The notes: generated from the letters alone by a model not told the origin. A DNA stretch of 64,000 bases from Viscum album (GCA_963277665.1 OY728147.1:1261881424-1261945423), one strand, 5' to 3'; shown: positions 1 to 11,760, counted from the first letter of the stretch. Numbers and translations: made by a program.

Positions 1-1427
1 TGAATTACCATAAAACCTTATTGATTACATTCATGCTCCCTTATTCTTTATAGAATACTAGATATACTCCTTATATCCAAAAATGTTGTAAACTCCCACA
101 ATAATGTAATAAAAAACAATTAATTAGTTTCAAAGTAGTTAAGAATGTTGAATATAATTTATCCAAATCAATCATATCTTATCCCAAAATCACTGCCTCA
201 GTATCAGAAACATATTAAGGTTTATCTTTCCTTCAACCATGTATTTTCCAAAAAAAAATATCGTGTTATTGAGTCACTTTTCTTAGAACCATATAATCTC
301 AAATCCTCAATGAAATAGTACTATAGTACAATCCTTTTTAATTTCCATAATTTATATAACTAGTGCATCATTGATACAACACTCAAATAAAATAATTCTT
401 TAATAATGACATAAGAACACTAATCATTCCTATTCATATTTGGTAGTATCATAACTTGATTATTATCCAATAGCATCATTAGGGTCATACTCTAATGATT
501 TGGACATTGATTTTTGTAGTATCCTAACTCCTTGTAGATTAAGAATTGTACATTTAAAATATTTTTCTTACCTTTAAAATCACGTAGTTTGTGTCCCTTT
601 CTCCATATTTATAATAAACTATCATTCCCTTCAAGTATTTACCAAGTTGATTCTTTCCACAGTTATCACATAAGGTAAAATCCTTCTTTCCCCTCTTCCA
701 TTTATCCATCTTTGTCTCTACCATCCTTTTCTTCTCTTGCTTCCCTTCAAAGCCATAGGACTCAGAGAATTATTTACTTATCTTATTCAAACATGATACT
801 ATTTCTTCATATGATGATAATACATGGGATACTATTTCCATTATAAATGTTGGCTTAATACCATGAAATATATGATCCTTTTTACTCTTTGGATCATGTG
901 TATTGCTGGAGTTCTCATTCCTTCTACTGGGTGCCATTTCTAAACAATGGTATACACTAGGTTAGTTTATGAATCTCAATGCATAATTCCAAACTTGTAA
1001 AATACCTAACGTAAATTCAAAAAATTATTCATATAATCTATGATCATAAAAAAAATGTTTCCTTTGAGGAAGTATTTACTCCTAAATCCATCATAATGGC
1101 TTTTAAAGAAAATGTGAATTATCCTAAGAATATCCCCCAGGAGTGTTGTAACCAAGAGTGCAGCAAGGACATTTTTCGTGTACCAGGATACCCCGAGTCA
1201 AGCTTGAAACTCCTTATCGGAGATTTCACTCCTAGGTACATCTGTGCTAGAGCCGCCTCTACCTGCTCGCATCCAGAAAAGGATGTATTTCTAGGAAAAT
1301 ACACAAAATCTCTACAAAAACAAAATTCTAGGAAGTTCTTCTATACCAATCCTCAAAGTCTATCTTAGGTTAATGTTCTCTAATCAGAGGTTTTCTAAAT
1401 CTAGTTCCCAAGATTTGTACTAAACAT
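1..1427 (-). pseudogene. Element C interior with degraded gag (continues off left edge)
   Basis: This is the start of the internal region of a minus-strand Ty3/gypsy-type element, just downstream of its 5' LTR and primer site. Reading leftwards, about 680 to 588 encodes a decayed nucleocapsid zinc-finger region (LCDNCGKNQLG then YLKG) that lines up with the better kept LCSKCGKKHGRDCLKG of element B. Gag would bind and package element RNA in cytoplasmic virus-like particles. The first cysteine pair survives but the second finger reads YYKYGERDTNY, so its metal ligands are lost. No long reading frame remains. Bases 1-540 match the non-coding interior of B near 10.2-10.7 kb and of F near 58.5 kb, which places the three elements in one superfamily. 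The stretch 1096-1368 is not explained by this comparison. Confidence 0.7.
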
Positions 1428-1439
1428 CCTCTGAAACCA
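1428..1439 (-). other. Primer-binding site of element C
   Basis: On the minus strand this reads TGGTTTCAGAGG, one mismatch from the initiator-Met tRNA primer site TGGTATCAGAGG. It lies two bases from the LTR end at 1442, the spacing seen in element B. It shows that the LTR on its right is a 5' LTR and that the interior runs off the left edge. Confidence 0.8.
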
Positions 1440-3665
1440 ACTGTAACACCCCAACCCCAGAAGCCCAGAGCCAGTGAATTATTTTAATACATTGGCATGA
1501 TTACAAGGAATCAAGTCCTGAAGGACCGATCAGTTTAGTAGTATTGTAAAATATATTTCATAAATGAATGTTACATTACACATTCAAACATAAAACACAA
1601 CATAAATAATCTGTTGAGAAAGCCAATATTTCCCTGGATTAACCCTTCATATCACACATAATACACTTCTTGGAATATTGGGAAAACAAAACATAAGAAA
1701 GGGGTGAGATCAGATTCTCAATAAGGGTAAATAATTTAGAAGATGATATAAACTTTTAAGACAAGATGTGTAATAAAAACAACAAACTTTTAAACATACA
1801 CTAGAACATAATATGGAGAAAATAAATCAAACATTACAATATAAACATGCACATGGATATTTTGCCTGAATGGACCGAACGCCTTCATTTTTTATTTTAT
1901 TATGGATAATACCCATTTTAAGGGTTGAAGGGGAACTCGTATATGACCTGTAGGACCAAGGCACAAGGCCCGAATGACCCGCAATACATGACCCGATGGC
2001 CCAGAGGCATACCATGCCCAATACATAACCTGTAGTCCCTAGACACTTAAACTACCCCTCCCCAGCTTCTGTGTAATTGATCACCTATCTCCCCACCTTT
2101 CATTGATGATCAGCTAGCATTTTTTCATACAATGTTGCATGGTTCCTAGTCCCGATGGCGGCTACCATACCCTCTCATTCTTTCAATCTGGTTAGCTCTG
2201 CTTCTGGTGGTTGCTACTCTTGTTTCTATGATCCTCTTTTGGGGCCTATTCTGTGTGAACTGGGCTACTTCATGGTCTACGTGGCCTGAAGGCCCTGTGG
2301 CCCGAAGAAATTTGATGACTCGAAGGCCCTTGAGACCCGTAGGCCCAAACCGGTGGCCCGAAGGCCCAAATCGGGTAAATAGTTACGGCTGTAACAGTAC
2401 TGAATAGTAACTGCTATAGTACTGCTACAATGACCCGAAAATTCACCTCCACCCATTTTTGAACCTGGGTCTCTTGGATGACAATCAGAAGCCCTTACCA
2501 CTCTCGTACGGGCTCATTGGCATGAACATGGATATTCTACTAGTCGAATAATCACTTGTAATAATTAATTTCATAATGAGGGAATGTATAACGTCGGACG
2601 TCATTACCACATAGTCAAGGCCTCGTTCTAATAGTACAAATAAAATTTTTGTCAAGGCCTTGTTCCAAGACACTAGTTTGTCTCATGAGACCTACCAATG
2701 CATCGAAGGGCTATAGCAGTCCCCACCCGTCCCATACTAAGTCCACTACATTACTCATATTAAAATGTTGAAACATAACATAAACATTCGTATTAAAACT
2801 AGCATAGGAAATGTCAATACTTCAACCATAAACCATGAATGGTATAAAAACATCACATTCACAGTCAAACATATCATAACTCATTCATTGCAATATTGAA
2901 TATTATATTTATAATAAATAAACCACAATCAAGAATAATATCCAAAAAGGATTTTGACATGGTTGAAAATGATCTGTAAAAATTTTTGAGAGAAATATTC
3001 CTTATGTGAAATCATTTAAAATTCACAAATTTATAAAAGAAGTCATTTAAAATAGATTTTTAAATCAAATTATCCCATCCCACTTTAAAACTATTGAAAT
3101 AAATTAACATTTGAAAACAATCATGTTCATATTAATAAATCTTTAAAACTATTTTGAAAACACGGGCATTAATGAGAAATATTTAGAAGAATAAATGTTT
3201 AAAACATTTAAACTGATGTTTTAGTTAAATAGTTCTTTAAAATAATCATTTTGAAAAAGTCGTTTATGAAACATGGACATGGATAATAAATATGTCCCAG
3301 AAAATACTTACACATAAAAAATCTCGGATAATAATGAGATTTAGGAATAAACCCTTACCTTGCACTTTACTTTGGTCGAGGGTATGTTGAACCTTCTATA
3401 TAATTACCATAGTATTTTATTTAATTATAAAATAACTATATTCATATTTATTATATCATACATGATTCATTTAGGACTTTATACTACCCATTTAATAATT
3501 ATTTTCATTTTAAATTAACATTTCGGGTAATAATCGCTTTCTTTATCGTACGTGTTTTAACTTGTTATTCTTGATCGTATCATTTATATAATGATTTAAA
3601 TACTTCCAGAATATAGAACATGATTTATATATAATATATAATTATAATATAAATATGTATAAAAG

Positions 3666-3822
3666 ATATATATATATATATATATGAAATGGAAAACACC
3701 ATTTATGGAGACGGTAGGTCGTACGTACGCATAAACGTTGTTTGCGTTTTCATATCGTATTGAACGGAAGTAAGTGAATAAGATATATGTAAGTGAATAT
3801 ATATATATATATATATATATAT
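3666..3822. repeat. Two (AT)n microsatellites
   Basis: Runs of alternating A and T occupy about 3666-3685 and 3797-3822, between the first and second hairpin motifs of the C LTR. The B copies have only short AT-rich equivalents, so the runs probably expanded after insertion. Confidence 0.85.
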
Positions 3823-4147
3823 TAATTATTATGTAATATATTACATACTTATTAATAACATATATTTTTATAATCATCGTTGAATGGTGAACCTGGAAAT
3901 GAATCTCATCACGTTGTGGAGATGGTAAGTCGTACATACCCACGAGTGATGATATCATTTCCTTAATGATTAAAAGTTGTGGAATTGGATGGTATATTAA
4001 TTTTACAGAAAAATTATCATGTTATTTTTATTATTTATATACATATTACTCATCATCATATCCATCCAAATAACATAGTGTTGAATAACAAATTACACCA
4101 CAGTGTGGAGACGGTAAGCTGTACGTACGCACGCATAGTGACATTAT
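3691..4147 (-). other. Three hairpin motifs in the C LTR
   Basis: There are three inverted-repeat units, at about 3691-3746, 3901-3957 and 4091-4147. Each has a loop related to GAGACGGTAnnnCGTACGTACG. In unit 1 a 16-bp stem matches at 13 positions by eye, with inner arms CATTTATG and CATAAACG. Unit 2 has arms CATCAC and GTGATG plus GTGG and CCAC. Unit 3 is weaker. By position they would be transcribed on the minus strand, about 330-790 nt downstream of the TATA box. Function is unknown. Confidence 0.6.
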
Positions 4148-4478
4148 CATTCATAGGATGGATAAAATAATGAGTATAGTTGTACAATATTTATAATAAA
4201 ATCATAGTATGTATAAGATACTGGATTTTTTATTTTCGTATTTAAATAACAAAGAAAGAGAAAGTGGAAGAAGAAAAGAACTTTGAAAGAGGTGATAAAA
4301 TAATTACCTCTTCTTTGGGTGTTTCCTTTTGATTTGAACAAAAGGGATCTTTAGGTTGTATTTATTCTCAAGGGAAGGCCTCTTGGATTAATTGAGGTAA
4401 TTTGGGAGGAGATTTGGGCAGGTTTTGTCTGAGACAAATGGCTTTGGAGGTGTGATTTTGAGAGAAGGGGAAGTACCC

Positions 4479-4485
4479 TTTTATA
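4479..4485 (-). promoter_or_regulatory. TATA box of the C LTR
   Basis: The minus strand reads TATAAAA in the context CTCTTATAAAAGGGTAC. The same box and flanks occur at matching places in all three B LTRs and, more diverged, in both F LTRs. It would set transcription leftwards through the hairpins into the interior. A candidate splice donor (AGAG then GTAAT) lies about 174 bases downstream near 4305. Confidence 0.7.
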
Positions 4486-6580
4486 AGAGAGGTGAGGGTC
4501 ACTTTAGGAAAAGTTTAAAATATTATTTTATTATAAAATAATTTTCGATTTCTAATGGCTCCAAATTGATTTATTTTGAATATAAGGTGGTTTTGGGTCT
4601 AAATCCTCTAAAACAATAGGTTTTAGACAATTTTAGGTCACCATGTTAACCCTATCTTTTAGATTTGACTCTCAGTTAAATAGTTTAACTTTTACCATGT
4701 CCTCTTGTATTATTATAATAAATGGTTAATAAATTTACTATAAAAAGACAAGAGAACCCCAAGTGGTTTATTAATGAAATATTTATCCTTATATAAGTCC
4801 TTTGGCTGAACCTTAGATTTTTATAAATTTTATATCATTTAATAATATAGTATTTGTTTTAAAAACTCATTTATGTCAATTTTGACACTATTTAGTAGTT
4901 GGTTTTTGTGAAAGTCATAATAGAATGATTACTTCAAAAAAAATCATTTAATCAACCCTAAAATGTCATATTTATCTAGAAAATTATTTTTTGGCATCCA
5001 AACTGTAGAGAACCAAAGCTTGATATACATGGACGTTACATTAATTGTGTAGAATACTTAATACATAAAAAAAACAGACACCCAAGGACCGTAATAGTTT
5101 AGTGTCTTTGGAAACTCGGAACATAATCTTCTAATCATGGTGAAATATCTTAAAAATATCCCATAAAGATCTTACCCTTTTTTTCTTACCTAAAACCTTT
5201 CTTTATATCTTGGGGAATAGAAAACACAAAAAGGGTGATCTCAAATGCTCAGTAAGGGTAAACAGGGAGAACATAAAATAATCCATAATCATTTGAACGT
5301 AAAAACATGAACATAAAACATCAAAATCATGAGTAATGACATAAATATTGGCAGTACATAATGCATATATCACAAATAAACATTAATCATGATAAAATAT
5401 CATGAGAATAAAACATGTAATTGTGTAAAACTATTAAGCATGTTATATGATTTCCATAGTAGCCAAGGCATTGCTGACAAGACCATCATAGTGGACAAAG
5501 TCTATTACTGAACCGGGTTTACTTGTCATCCCAGCCCTGTATTACTGAACTGGATTCACTTGTCATTTCATCCACGTTTATCTCATGAGATATAAATCTT
5601 TACCCAATTCATTGGATGGAGATATAGGTCTCACCCATCTCATAATGAAATCATTCTTACGTGTGCCACAAAACAATCATAAATCTTTCATCATAATCCA
5701 AAGAGTAAAATGGGATTCATAAACATCATCCCATCATGTAATAATCCATATAAAGCAAATGGATATCATTTAATCATAAGAAAAATCAAACCATGTAAAT
5801 AATATAGACATTATACTTGAAACATAAACATACTAAATAATTTCATCTTAGATGGAAAATAGTTTTGATAAAACACTTGAAATAAATTCTTGAGGAAAAT
5901 ATCTATTCTTATTAAAAATAATTTTATTTTCACAAAATTCCATTCAATTTTAAAATAAAAGTATTTTATTGGAAATAATCATGAAATCTTGTAGAGTAAT
6001 CTTCAAGAAAATAAGTCATTATGAAACCATAAAAATCTATTCAGGATGTATAAGTTAAAAAAACATTCTCCCCGTACTTTTGCTAGAAAATTAAAAAAGT
6101 ACCTTTTATGGTAAAAAAAAGAAATATTCCTTCCATACAATGTGGTAAAAGTAAACAAAGGGTAAAAATGACTTTAAACATACATGGAAGAATAGTAAAC
6201 ACTTTATGAAAACATTTTGAGAAAGCATGGACATAGATGATAAACATTACCCCAGTAAATACATACGAATAAACAATCTCGGATAAGAACAAGATTGGAA
6301 TAATTATCCCTTACCTTAGGTCCAATTTCCTTCATACTTATCTGAAACTTCTTTATAGATATCATATATGATTCACTTATGACTTTATATTACTTGTTCT
6401 TTTGTCAATTCCATGTTAAAGCAACGTTTTGGATAAAATTGTTTCATTTAGCGTACGTTTTTGGACTTGTTGTTCTTGATATTATTACTCATATCCTGAC
6501 CTAATTAATTTCAACATTTAAAACATGATTTATATATAATATATATTCAGAATATAAATATATACGATAGATCGATAAAT

Positions 6581-7024
6581 GAAATGAAATACACCGTTCA
6601 TGGAGACGGTAGGTCGTACGTACGCATGAACGTTGTTTTCGTTTCCTTGTTAAATTGAATGAAATTAAATAAATGAAAAATATATGTACATAAATCCCGT
6701 ATAATTATTATGTCATATATTTCATGATTATTTATTATATATAATTTATAATCATTCTTTAATAGTTAACATGGATAATGAATCTTATCGTGTCGTGGAG
6801 ACGGTAATCCGTACGTATGCACGAGCGACGATATCATTCCCATAATTTTTGATTGGTATTGGAGTGGATTATATAATATCTAAAAATCAGTATCATGTTA
6901 TAATAACAATATATAGTTATTCTTAACACCATTATACCAATCCAAGTAAAGTGGTGGTGGAAAACAGATTACACCACGGCGTGGAGACGGTATTCCGTAC
7001 GTACGCATGCGCGGTGATTTCGTT
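6581..7024 (-). other. Three hairpin motifs in LTR B1
   Basis: Units lie at about 6581-6640, 6781-6836 and 6968-7024. Unit 1 has perfect 8-bp inner arms CGTTCATG and CATGAACG around a 22-nt loop ending in CGTACGTACG, and 13 of 16 bases match in the longer stem. Unit 2 pairs ATCGT with ACGAT. Unit 3 pairs CACC with GGTG. The loop text GAGACGGTA is identical in all three. The motifs stand out as islands of C+G in very A+T-rich surroundings. Confidence 0.65.
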
Positions 7025-7353
7025 TTCTATAGGATGGATAGAAGGTGAAATGAGGTTGTTTCATATTTATAATAAAATATCAGTATATTAGTGATACTGA
7101 TTTTATTAATTTATAATGGAAACAAATAAATAAGATGAAGTAGAAGAAGAAATAAATTTAAAAGAATCTGTAAAGGATATTACCTCTTCTTTAACATGCC
7201 TCTTCTAAACCTCCTCTTAGGGCACTAAAGTTGGTCTTTGAAGAATAAAATGACCCCTATTATGTTTATAGGGAAGTTTATATGAGAAATGGACAGGTTT
7301 TGGCCAATCTTTAAGGCTAAAAATTTTGTGAAGAGGAGAGGGAGGAGGTTCCC

Positions 7354-7360
7354 TTTTATA
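7354..7360 (-). promoter_or_regulatory. TATA box of LTR B1
   Basis: The minus-strand TATAAAA lies in the same context as in C, B2 and B3, with purine-rich GGGAGGAGG-type sequence beside it. A transcript starting some 30 bases downstream would carry the three hairpins in its leader. Confidence 0.7.
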
Positions 7361-8835
7361 AGAGAGGTGAGGGGCACTTTCGGAAACCTCTAAAATATTG
7401 ATTTATAATAAACTCAAAACCCACCTAAAACCTAAACAATGACTCAAATCCTAATACAATGTGATATAAGGTTGTAATCTCATCAACCAATAAAATTTAT
7501 ACATGTTGGGAATTTATTTTAAACCTTATAAACTTGATTTATCCTTATTTAATCTATTTAATTTTATTTGTGGTAATAATATTCTAAATTTTAAATTGTT
7601 ATAAATAATTAATTATGTGTTGTGAATTGTCCATAATTTGATACTTTATGAAATTTTAAACCATATAAATTTAAATTTATAATTTTTAAATATTTTTGTG
7701 ATTTTTAAACAATTTAATAGTGTGTTATTTTTATAAAATAACAATAATGTCAATTTTGAAACTATTCATTTATTTGAATTTAAATAAAATCCACATAGAG
7801 GATATATTCAAAAAAAAAAATTTAATAGATTTATAACATGCCATATGTACCTATAAAATTCGTGTATCACATTAAATAGTTCATATAATATTTATTTTAA
7901 TATTTTTAAAACCATTTATTTGATATTTCAATCAATAAAATAATTTGTACATCACTATTGTGTCATCATTAATGGTAGTTATTTAATCCATAAAAATTAT
8001 AAATAAATTCAAATGATGTATATAATTTTATTATATTTCTTGAGATTATTTATTTTTGATGTTTTATGAAGTTTATCACTAAATTAAAATTATTACACTT
8101 ATAAGATATAAGAGAGTGACATGTTGTCACTTTCTTTGGTTTTAATAATAATTACGTCATTTTCATGGTCAAAAATCCTTGAAATAAATCTATTCCGATC
8201 CTTAGGTGATATAGGTCTACTTTTATTCATCAAATAGAATTTTTTTTATGTGTTAGGGTAATTTTATAATCTTATTTTTACCCTTAATTACCCGATTTAC
8301 CATTAACTTTAGTAAATAAAATTTAGTGTAGTTACTATTCATAATGTCTAAAAATGAAAAATTAGTCTATTAACATAATTTGTACCTAATGATTCCAAAT
8401 ATGGAATCCATTTTTCCAAATTCAAAACACAGAAGTTTCAGTATTTAATTTAAAATTAATTCCTCTATTGAGAAAACGAGTTTTAAAAGTTAAAACATTG
8501 CAAAAGATTGAAATGTTTTTACCTATGAATTCAGTGTAAAATTAATGATAATGACTTAAATTATATTAAATGGTAAAAATATATTATATTTATACTTTAA
8601 AACCATGAAATATTATAATTTAATCATATAAATTATCTTGATGAAAAAAAGTTGTTTTTAATTAAAATTTAGCATATTTTTACTATTCATCAAAATATGA
8701 AAGTTAATTGAAAAATATTAAAAAGTTATCCAAAGTATATTTTTATATAATTATTGTAATAAATAAGTTTATTTTGTCAAATTGAACTCATAAACGTGTC
8801 AAAAACTAGATTTAATGTGGGTGCGCCATCAAAAG

Positions 8836-8843
8836 GCGGCAAA
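8836..8843 (-). promoter_or_regulatory. E2F-like site in LTR B1
   Basis: The minus strand reads TTTTGCCGCCTTTT; the core TTTGCCGC fits the E2F consensus TTTSSCGS. The same 14 bases are kept in B2 (15822-15835) and B3 (47119-47132). They are decayed in C and F. Binding is inferred from sequence only. Confidence 0.4.
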
Positions 8844-9007
8844 ACTGCATTTTTTGAAAAATACTTATTTTACCTGAAAATTTTATTTTGTTCTCATACC
8901 ATGTTCTAGAATATTTGTAAGATGAATGATAATATTATAAAATTAAAAATTCAATCAATACTATTCATAACAGCTAGTTCATAAGAACAATATATTGTTG
9001 TTAGTGA

Positions 9008-9165
9008 AAGTCGGTATTGCATACAACACACGCTATTGAGGAAGGTCGCTCTTGCGTGCAACACAAGCCAAGAATCGTGTTTGTGTATACTACATTATAA
9101 TATAGTGTTGTGTATAGCACAATATAATCTTGGTGTAGCGTAAAACACAATAATTCAAAGAAATT
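9008..9165 (-). repeat. Degenerate U3 repeats, LTR B1
   Basis: About five diverged units of roughly 28-33 bp share a core like TTGCGTnnAACACAAG. They lie at the upstream end of the minus-strand LTR, where enhancers usually sit. The core TTGCGTGCAA has 4-bp inverted arms. The same block occurs in B2 and B3, with weaker relatives in C and F. Confidence 0.5.
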
Positions 9166-9202
9166 AAAAATAATTTTTCTCATAAAATCTCGGGGTGTTA
9201 CA

Positions 9203-9220
9203 TTCTACCCCTTTTAAAAT
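9203..9220 (-). other. Polypurine tract of element B
   Basis: The minus strand reads a purine-rich AAAAGGGGTAGAA run directly before the LTR start TGTAACACC. This is where plus-strand DNA synthesis is primed. It confirms that B1 is the 3' LTR of a minus-strand element. Confidence 0.75.
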
Positions 9221-10740
9221 GAATTTCGCCCTCAAAATTCATCAGGGTTATAAATGGTTTACTAATTAAAAGTTTCTTTCATAGATACCCACATTTTAAA
9301 AAGGAATACCAAAACTTAATTTTAAAAACTAAATTATGAAATTTAATAGTTACCCAAATTAACTCATCACTGGGTTTCCACATAGGAGAACATAGGTGAA
9401 AATATGGATATGGAGGAGAAATCTAATAATCAGGTTCTGATGGAGAGTGGTAGAAAACATGGCTATGAAAAAGCCAACAATCAGAAAGCCATAAATTTTT
9501 TATGATCTAAGGTACCATCTAATTCATCGGATATGAGGGTACTAGGAAAACGTTTTTTTTTTCAAGATCATTTCCCTAAAGTTGATGAATTTTTGCATAA
9601 GGATAAATACTTACTTGATTTCAGTGTAATATCATAATTGGTCATTCCATGAACAATTTCCACTTCATATCTTATTTAAAGAAATTAAGTTGAATTTTTA
9701 CTTCTTGAAATGTTAGTAGATCATGCGATAGAATGATAGGTTATTCCATCTGTCTCAAACAAAAAAGTTACCAAAAGTTATTAAATATACATAAGTCTAT
9801 CTATGGTGAGATTAACCGTATATGATTCAAAAAATGGACTTATACTTAAACTATCATACTTATTAATAAAATAAAACTAATTTCTACTAACCAGGGACTT
9901 CCTGTAGTCCAGTGTTAGGTGATAAATGCATGTTGCACTTCAGTTGTGGGTTTGATTCCCGCATTCTTTTCTGATGCGATGGGTTGTCACCCGTCCTACG
10001 GGTTGTCCTTTTTCTAAAACTATACTATTATAACATTTCAGAAATAATATCAAAAATTTATAGCCTTAAACAATACTATCTAATGTCTAACATAATCCAT
10101 TCCAATCTTTAGGCTTATCAAAAATACTTATGTCCAATCACATAGTATAATGAAAAAGATTACTAGAGAGGTCATATAACAAGCATGTTAATACCATCAT
10201 TTATCCCCCATATATTATAAGATATATCTTTTTTTCACATTCAAAACATGTGAAGACCTTAATCATGTATTCTTGAAACATGAATTACCATATAACCTTA
10301 GTTAAAACATTAATTTTGTCAAAAGTTAACTCTTTCCACATACCAAAATCCCAAAATTTCTATGTACTCAAACCATGATGTCAGTTTGTCCTTATATCAG
10401 GCATGAGCTCATTAATACTATCAAACATATTATTTTCTCCTTATCCCTTCATTATGCATGTATCATCTTCTTTCTAAAAATATTTCAATCACTTTTCATG
10501 GTTATTGGTACCATATAATTATTGAAAATAATAGTAAACCAATACATAGATATTCCAAAATTCCACGATACTATAAATGAGATTCCACAACACTATTTTG
10601 GAATCCCGTTACATATACACTTAATCATTCCACCACTTCATTGTCATATTCAAAATCACCAATAGTGATCTCATGTGACTTCCCTTTGTCCTTTACCTTA
10701 ATAGGTTGTTGATGTCGATCATTATTAACTCTTGGATTAG
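9221..10740 (-). other. Non-coding interior of element B
   Basis: This is AT-rich sequence between the polypurine tract and gag, in the place where pol would normally lie. I found no protease, reverse transcriptase, RNase H or integrase motif in any frame. Parts match the interior of F (57.6-58.6 kb), including GTTTCCACATA and flanking words. It is interrupted by a short tRNA-like insertion at 9891-10014. Confidence 0.6.
9891..10014 (+). mobile_element. Candidate tRNA-derived SINE
   Basis: This 124-bp segment of higher G+C has an internal RNA polymerase III promoter layout. A box-A-like TAGTCCAGTGTTAGG lies at 9905-9919. A box-B-like GGTTTGATTCC lies at 9949-9959, one mismatch from GGTTCGATTCC. 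The tail contains GGGTTGTCACCCGTCC and ends in TTTTTCT, a possible terminator or T-rich tail. Element F has no such segment at the matching place. Flanks share TTTCTA on both sides, a possible but imperfect target duplication. It cannot be a working tRNA gene because no cloverleaf closes. I do not recognise the family. Confidence 0.55.
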
Positions 10741-11760
10741 GGCATTGGTTAGCATAATGCCCCATTTCCTTGCACTTGTATCATTGAAGTGTTGGTGGTG
10801 CATTCTCTGTAGTCTTTTCTCTATTCACATCATTAGATACCTTTTTCCATTAATTTGGCACTCAGCTGCTTGATGACCTACTTTTATATGCTTAAAACAT
10901 TTTCTAGTCCCTTTAAGACAATCTCTACCATGCTTCTTTCCACACTTTGAGCATAATGAAACATCTGTCTCCTTTTCACCATTGTTTGGAGATTTTTCCT
11001 TGAACTCCATCATTCGTTTCTTGTCAAAACTATGAGATGGATATGTAACACAAACTTCCAATTCTACCTTGATAGCACAACGCACAATTTCTTCATTTCT
11101 ACTGAAGTCTCTTATAGCTAATTCCCTCCAAATAGTTGGTTTTAAGCCACTGAATAATCAATCAACTTTACTATCTGGTTGGTTGACAAATCCAGATGCA
11201 TACCTTTAAATCCTTGTAAAATTCACCTTGTATATACCAATAGATTCATCATCCTTTTTCTTAAGCTCAAGGAACTCCTTTTCCATCTTTGTTCGAAGAA
11301 TATGAGGGAAGTACTTATTGAAAACAAAGTTCTTGAACTCGTCCCATTCCATGATTCAATTTCATCTTGGGGCCTTGTATTCTTAATTAGAGTCCACCAC
11401 TGGTCTGCAACACCTTCTAAATGGTAAACAGCCAAAATGACTTTTTCATGTTTTGAACAGTGAAGTATGGAAAATATCTTTTCAATGGTACTGATCCATT
11501 ATTCAGCAATAAGTGGATCAGAAGACCCATTGAAAGAAGGTGGTCATGAAGGACTCAATGGAATATGGTTCCCTTCTCTGCTCATTTGGAAGTCCAGAAT
11601 GATTCATATCTTGTGTAAGTATAGAAAAAATATTTTTCACTCCATATCCCATAACATTGGTTTGTTCAGAAGGACAACCATAGAATTTTTCATTACATTG
11701 ATCAACATGGTTCCTTCGGGTTCCAACCATCATCTAAAACCCAAAAAGAATAGCGTGAGA
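10741..11760 (-). pseudogene. Element B gag (nucleocapsid/capsid), broken
   Basis: Gag would form the virus-like particle and bind element RNA. On the minus strand the order is: N-terminal part (about 11760-11518); capsid region with the hallmark AVYHLEGVADQWW (near 11430); and a zinc-finger block (about 11000-10750). The last has LCSKCGKKHGRDCLKG, then CFKHIKVGHQAAEC with one cysteine changed to histidine, then YKCKEMGHYANQC with its first cysteine lost. At least one frameshift separates the capsid part from the rest, and stops are present. No pol follows. The closest family match is gag of chromovirus-type Ty3/gypsy elements. It is the only protein-coding trace in element B. Confidence 0.8.

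Larger units (their letters stand above)
1442..5003 (-). mobile_element. Element C 5' LTR, left (R/U5 side) segment
   Basis: The LTR of element C is split by insertion of element B; this is the downstream part. On the plus strand the complete LTR opens with TGTAACACCCC and closes at 17761 with GGGGTGTTACA, a perfect 11-bp terminal inverted repeat. Similarity to the B LTRs is collinear: a signal block near 1.7-2.9 kb, A-rich stretches, three hairpin motifs near 3.7-4.15 kb and a TATA box near 4.48 kb. The flanks 4860-5003 and 16196-16350 match neighbouring segments of the B LTRs, which shows that B sits inside this LTR. Confidence 0.85.
5004..9202 (-). mobile_element. Element B 3' LTR (B1)
   Basis: The LTR runs from TGTAGAG at its left edge to GGTGTTACA at its right edge on the plus strand. 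Read on the minus strand it starts TGTAACACC, the usual start of plant gypsy LTRs. The order from the minus-strand 5' end is: short U3 repeats (about 9165-9008), an E2F-like site (8843), the TATA box (7360), a splice-donor-like site (about 7192), hairpins 3, 2 and 1 (7024-6581), and a long AT-rich U5. No protein is encoded; the short frames at 6083-6292 and 9001-9183 are chance. Confidence 0.85.

Noticed and set aside
3596..3958. 120-codon minus-strand frame rich in Ile and Tyr
   Set aside because: Comes from (AT)n microsatellites inside the C LTR.
4999..5003. Target duplication of element B
   Set aside because: CAAAC on the left and AAAAT at 16196-16200 share only three of five bases, so I do not claim it.
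9891..10014. Functional tRNA gene
   Set aside because: Box A and B are present but acceptor and anticodon stems do not close; a SINE fits better.
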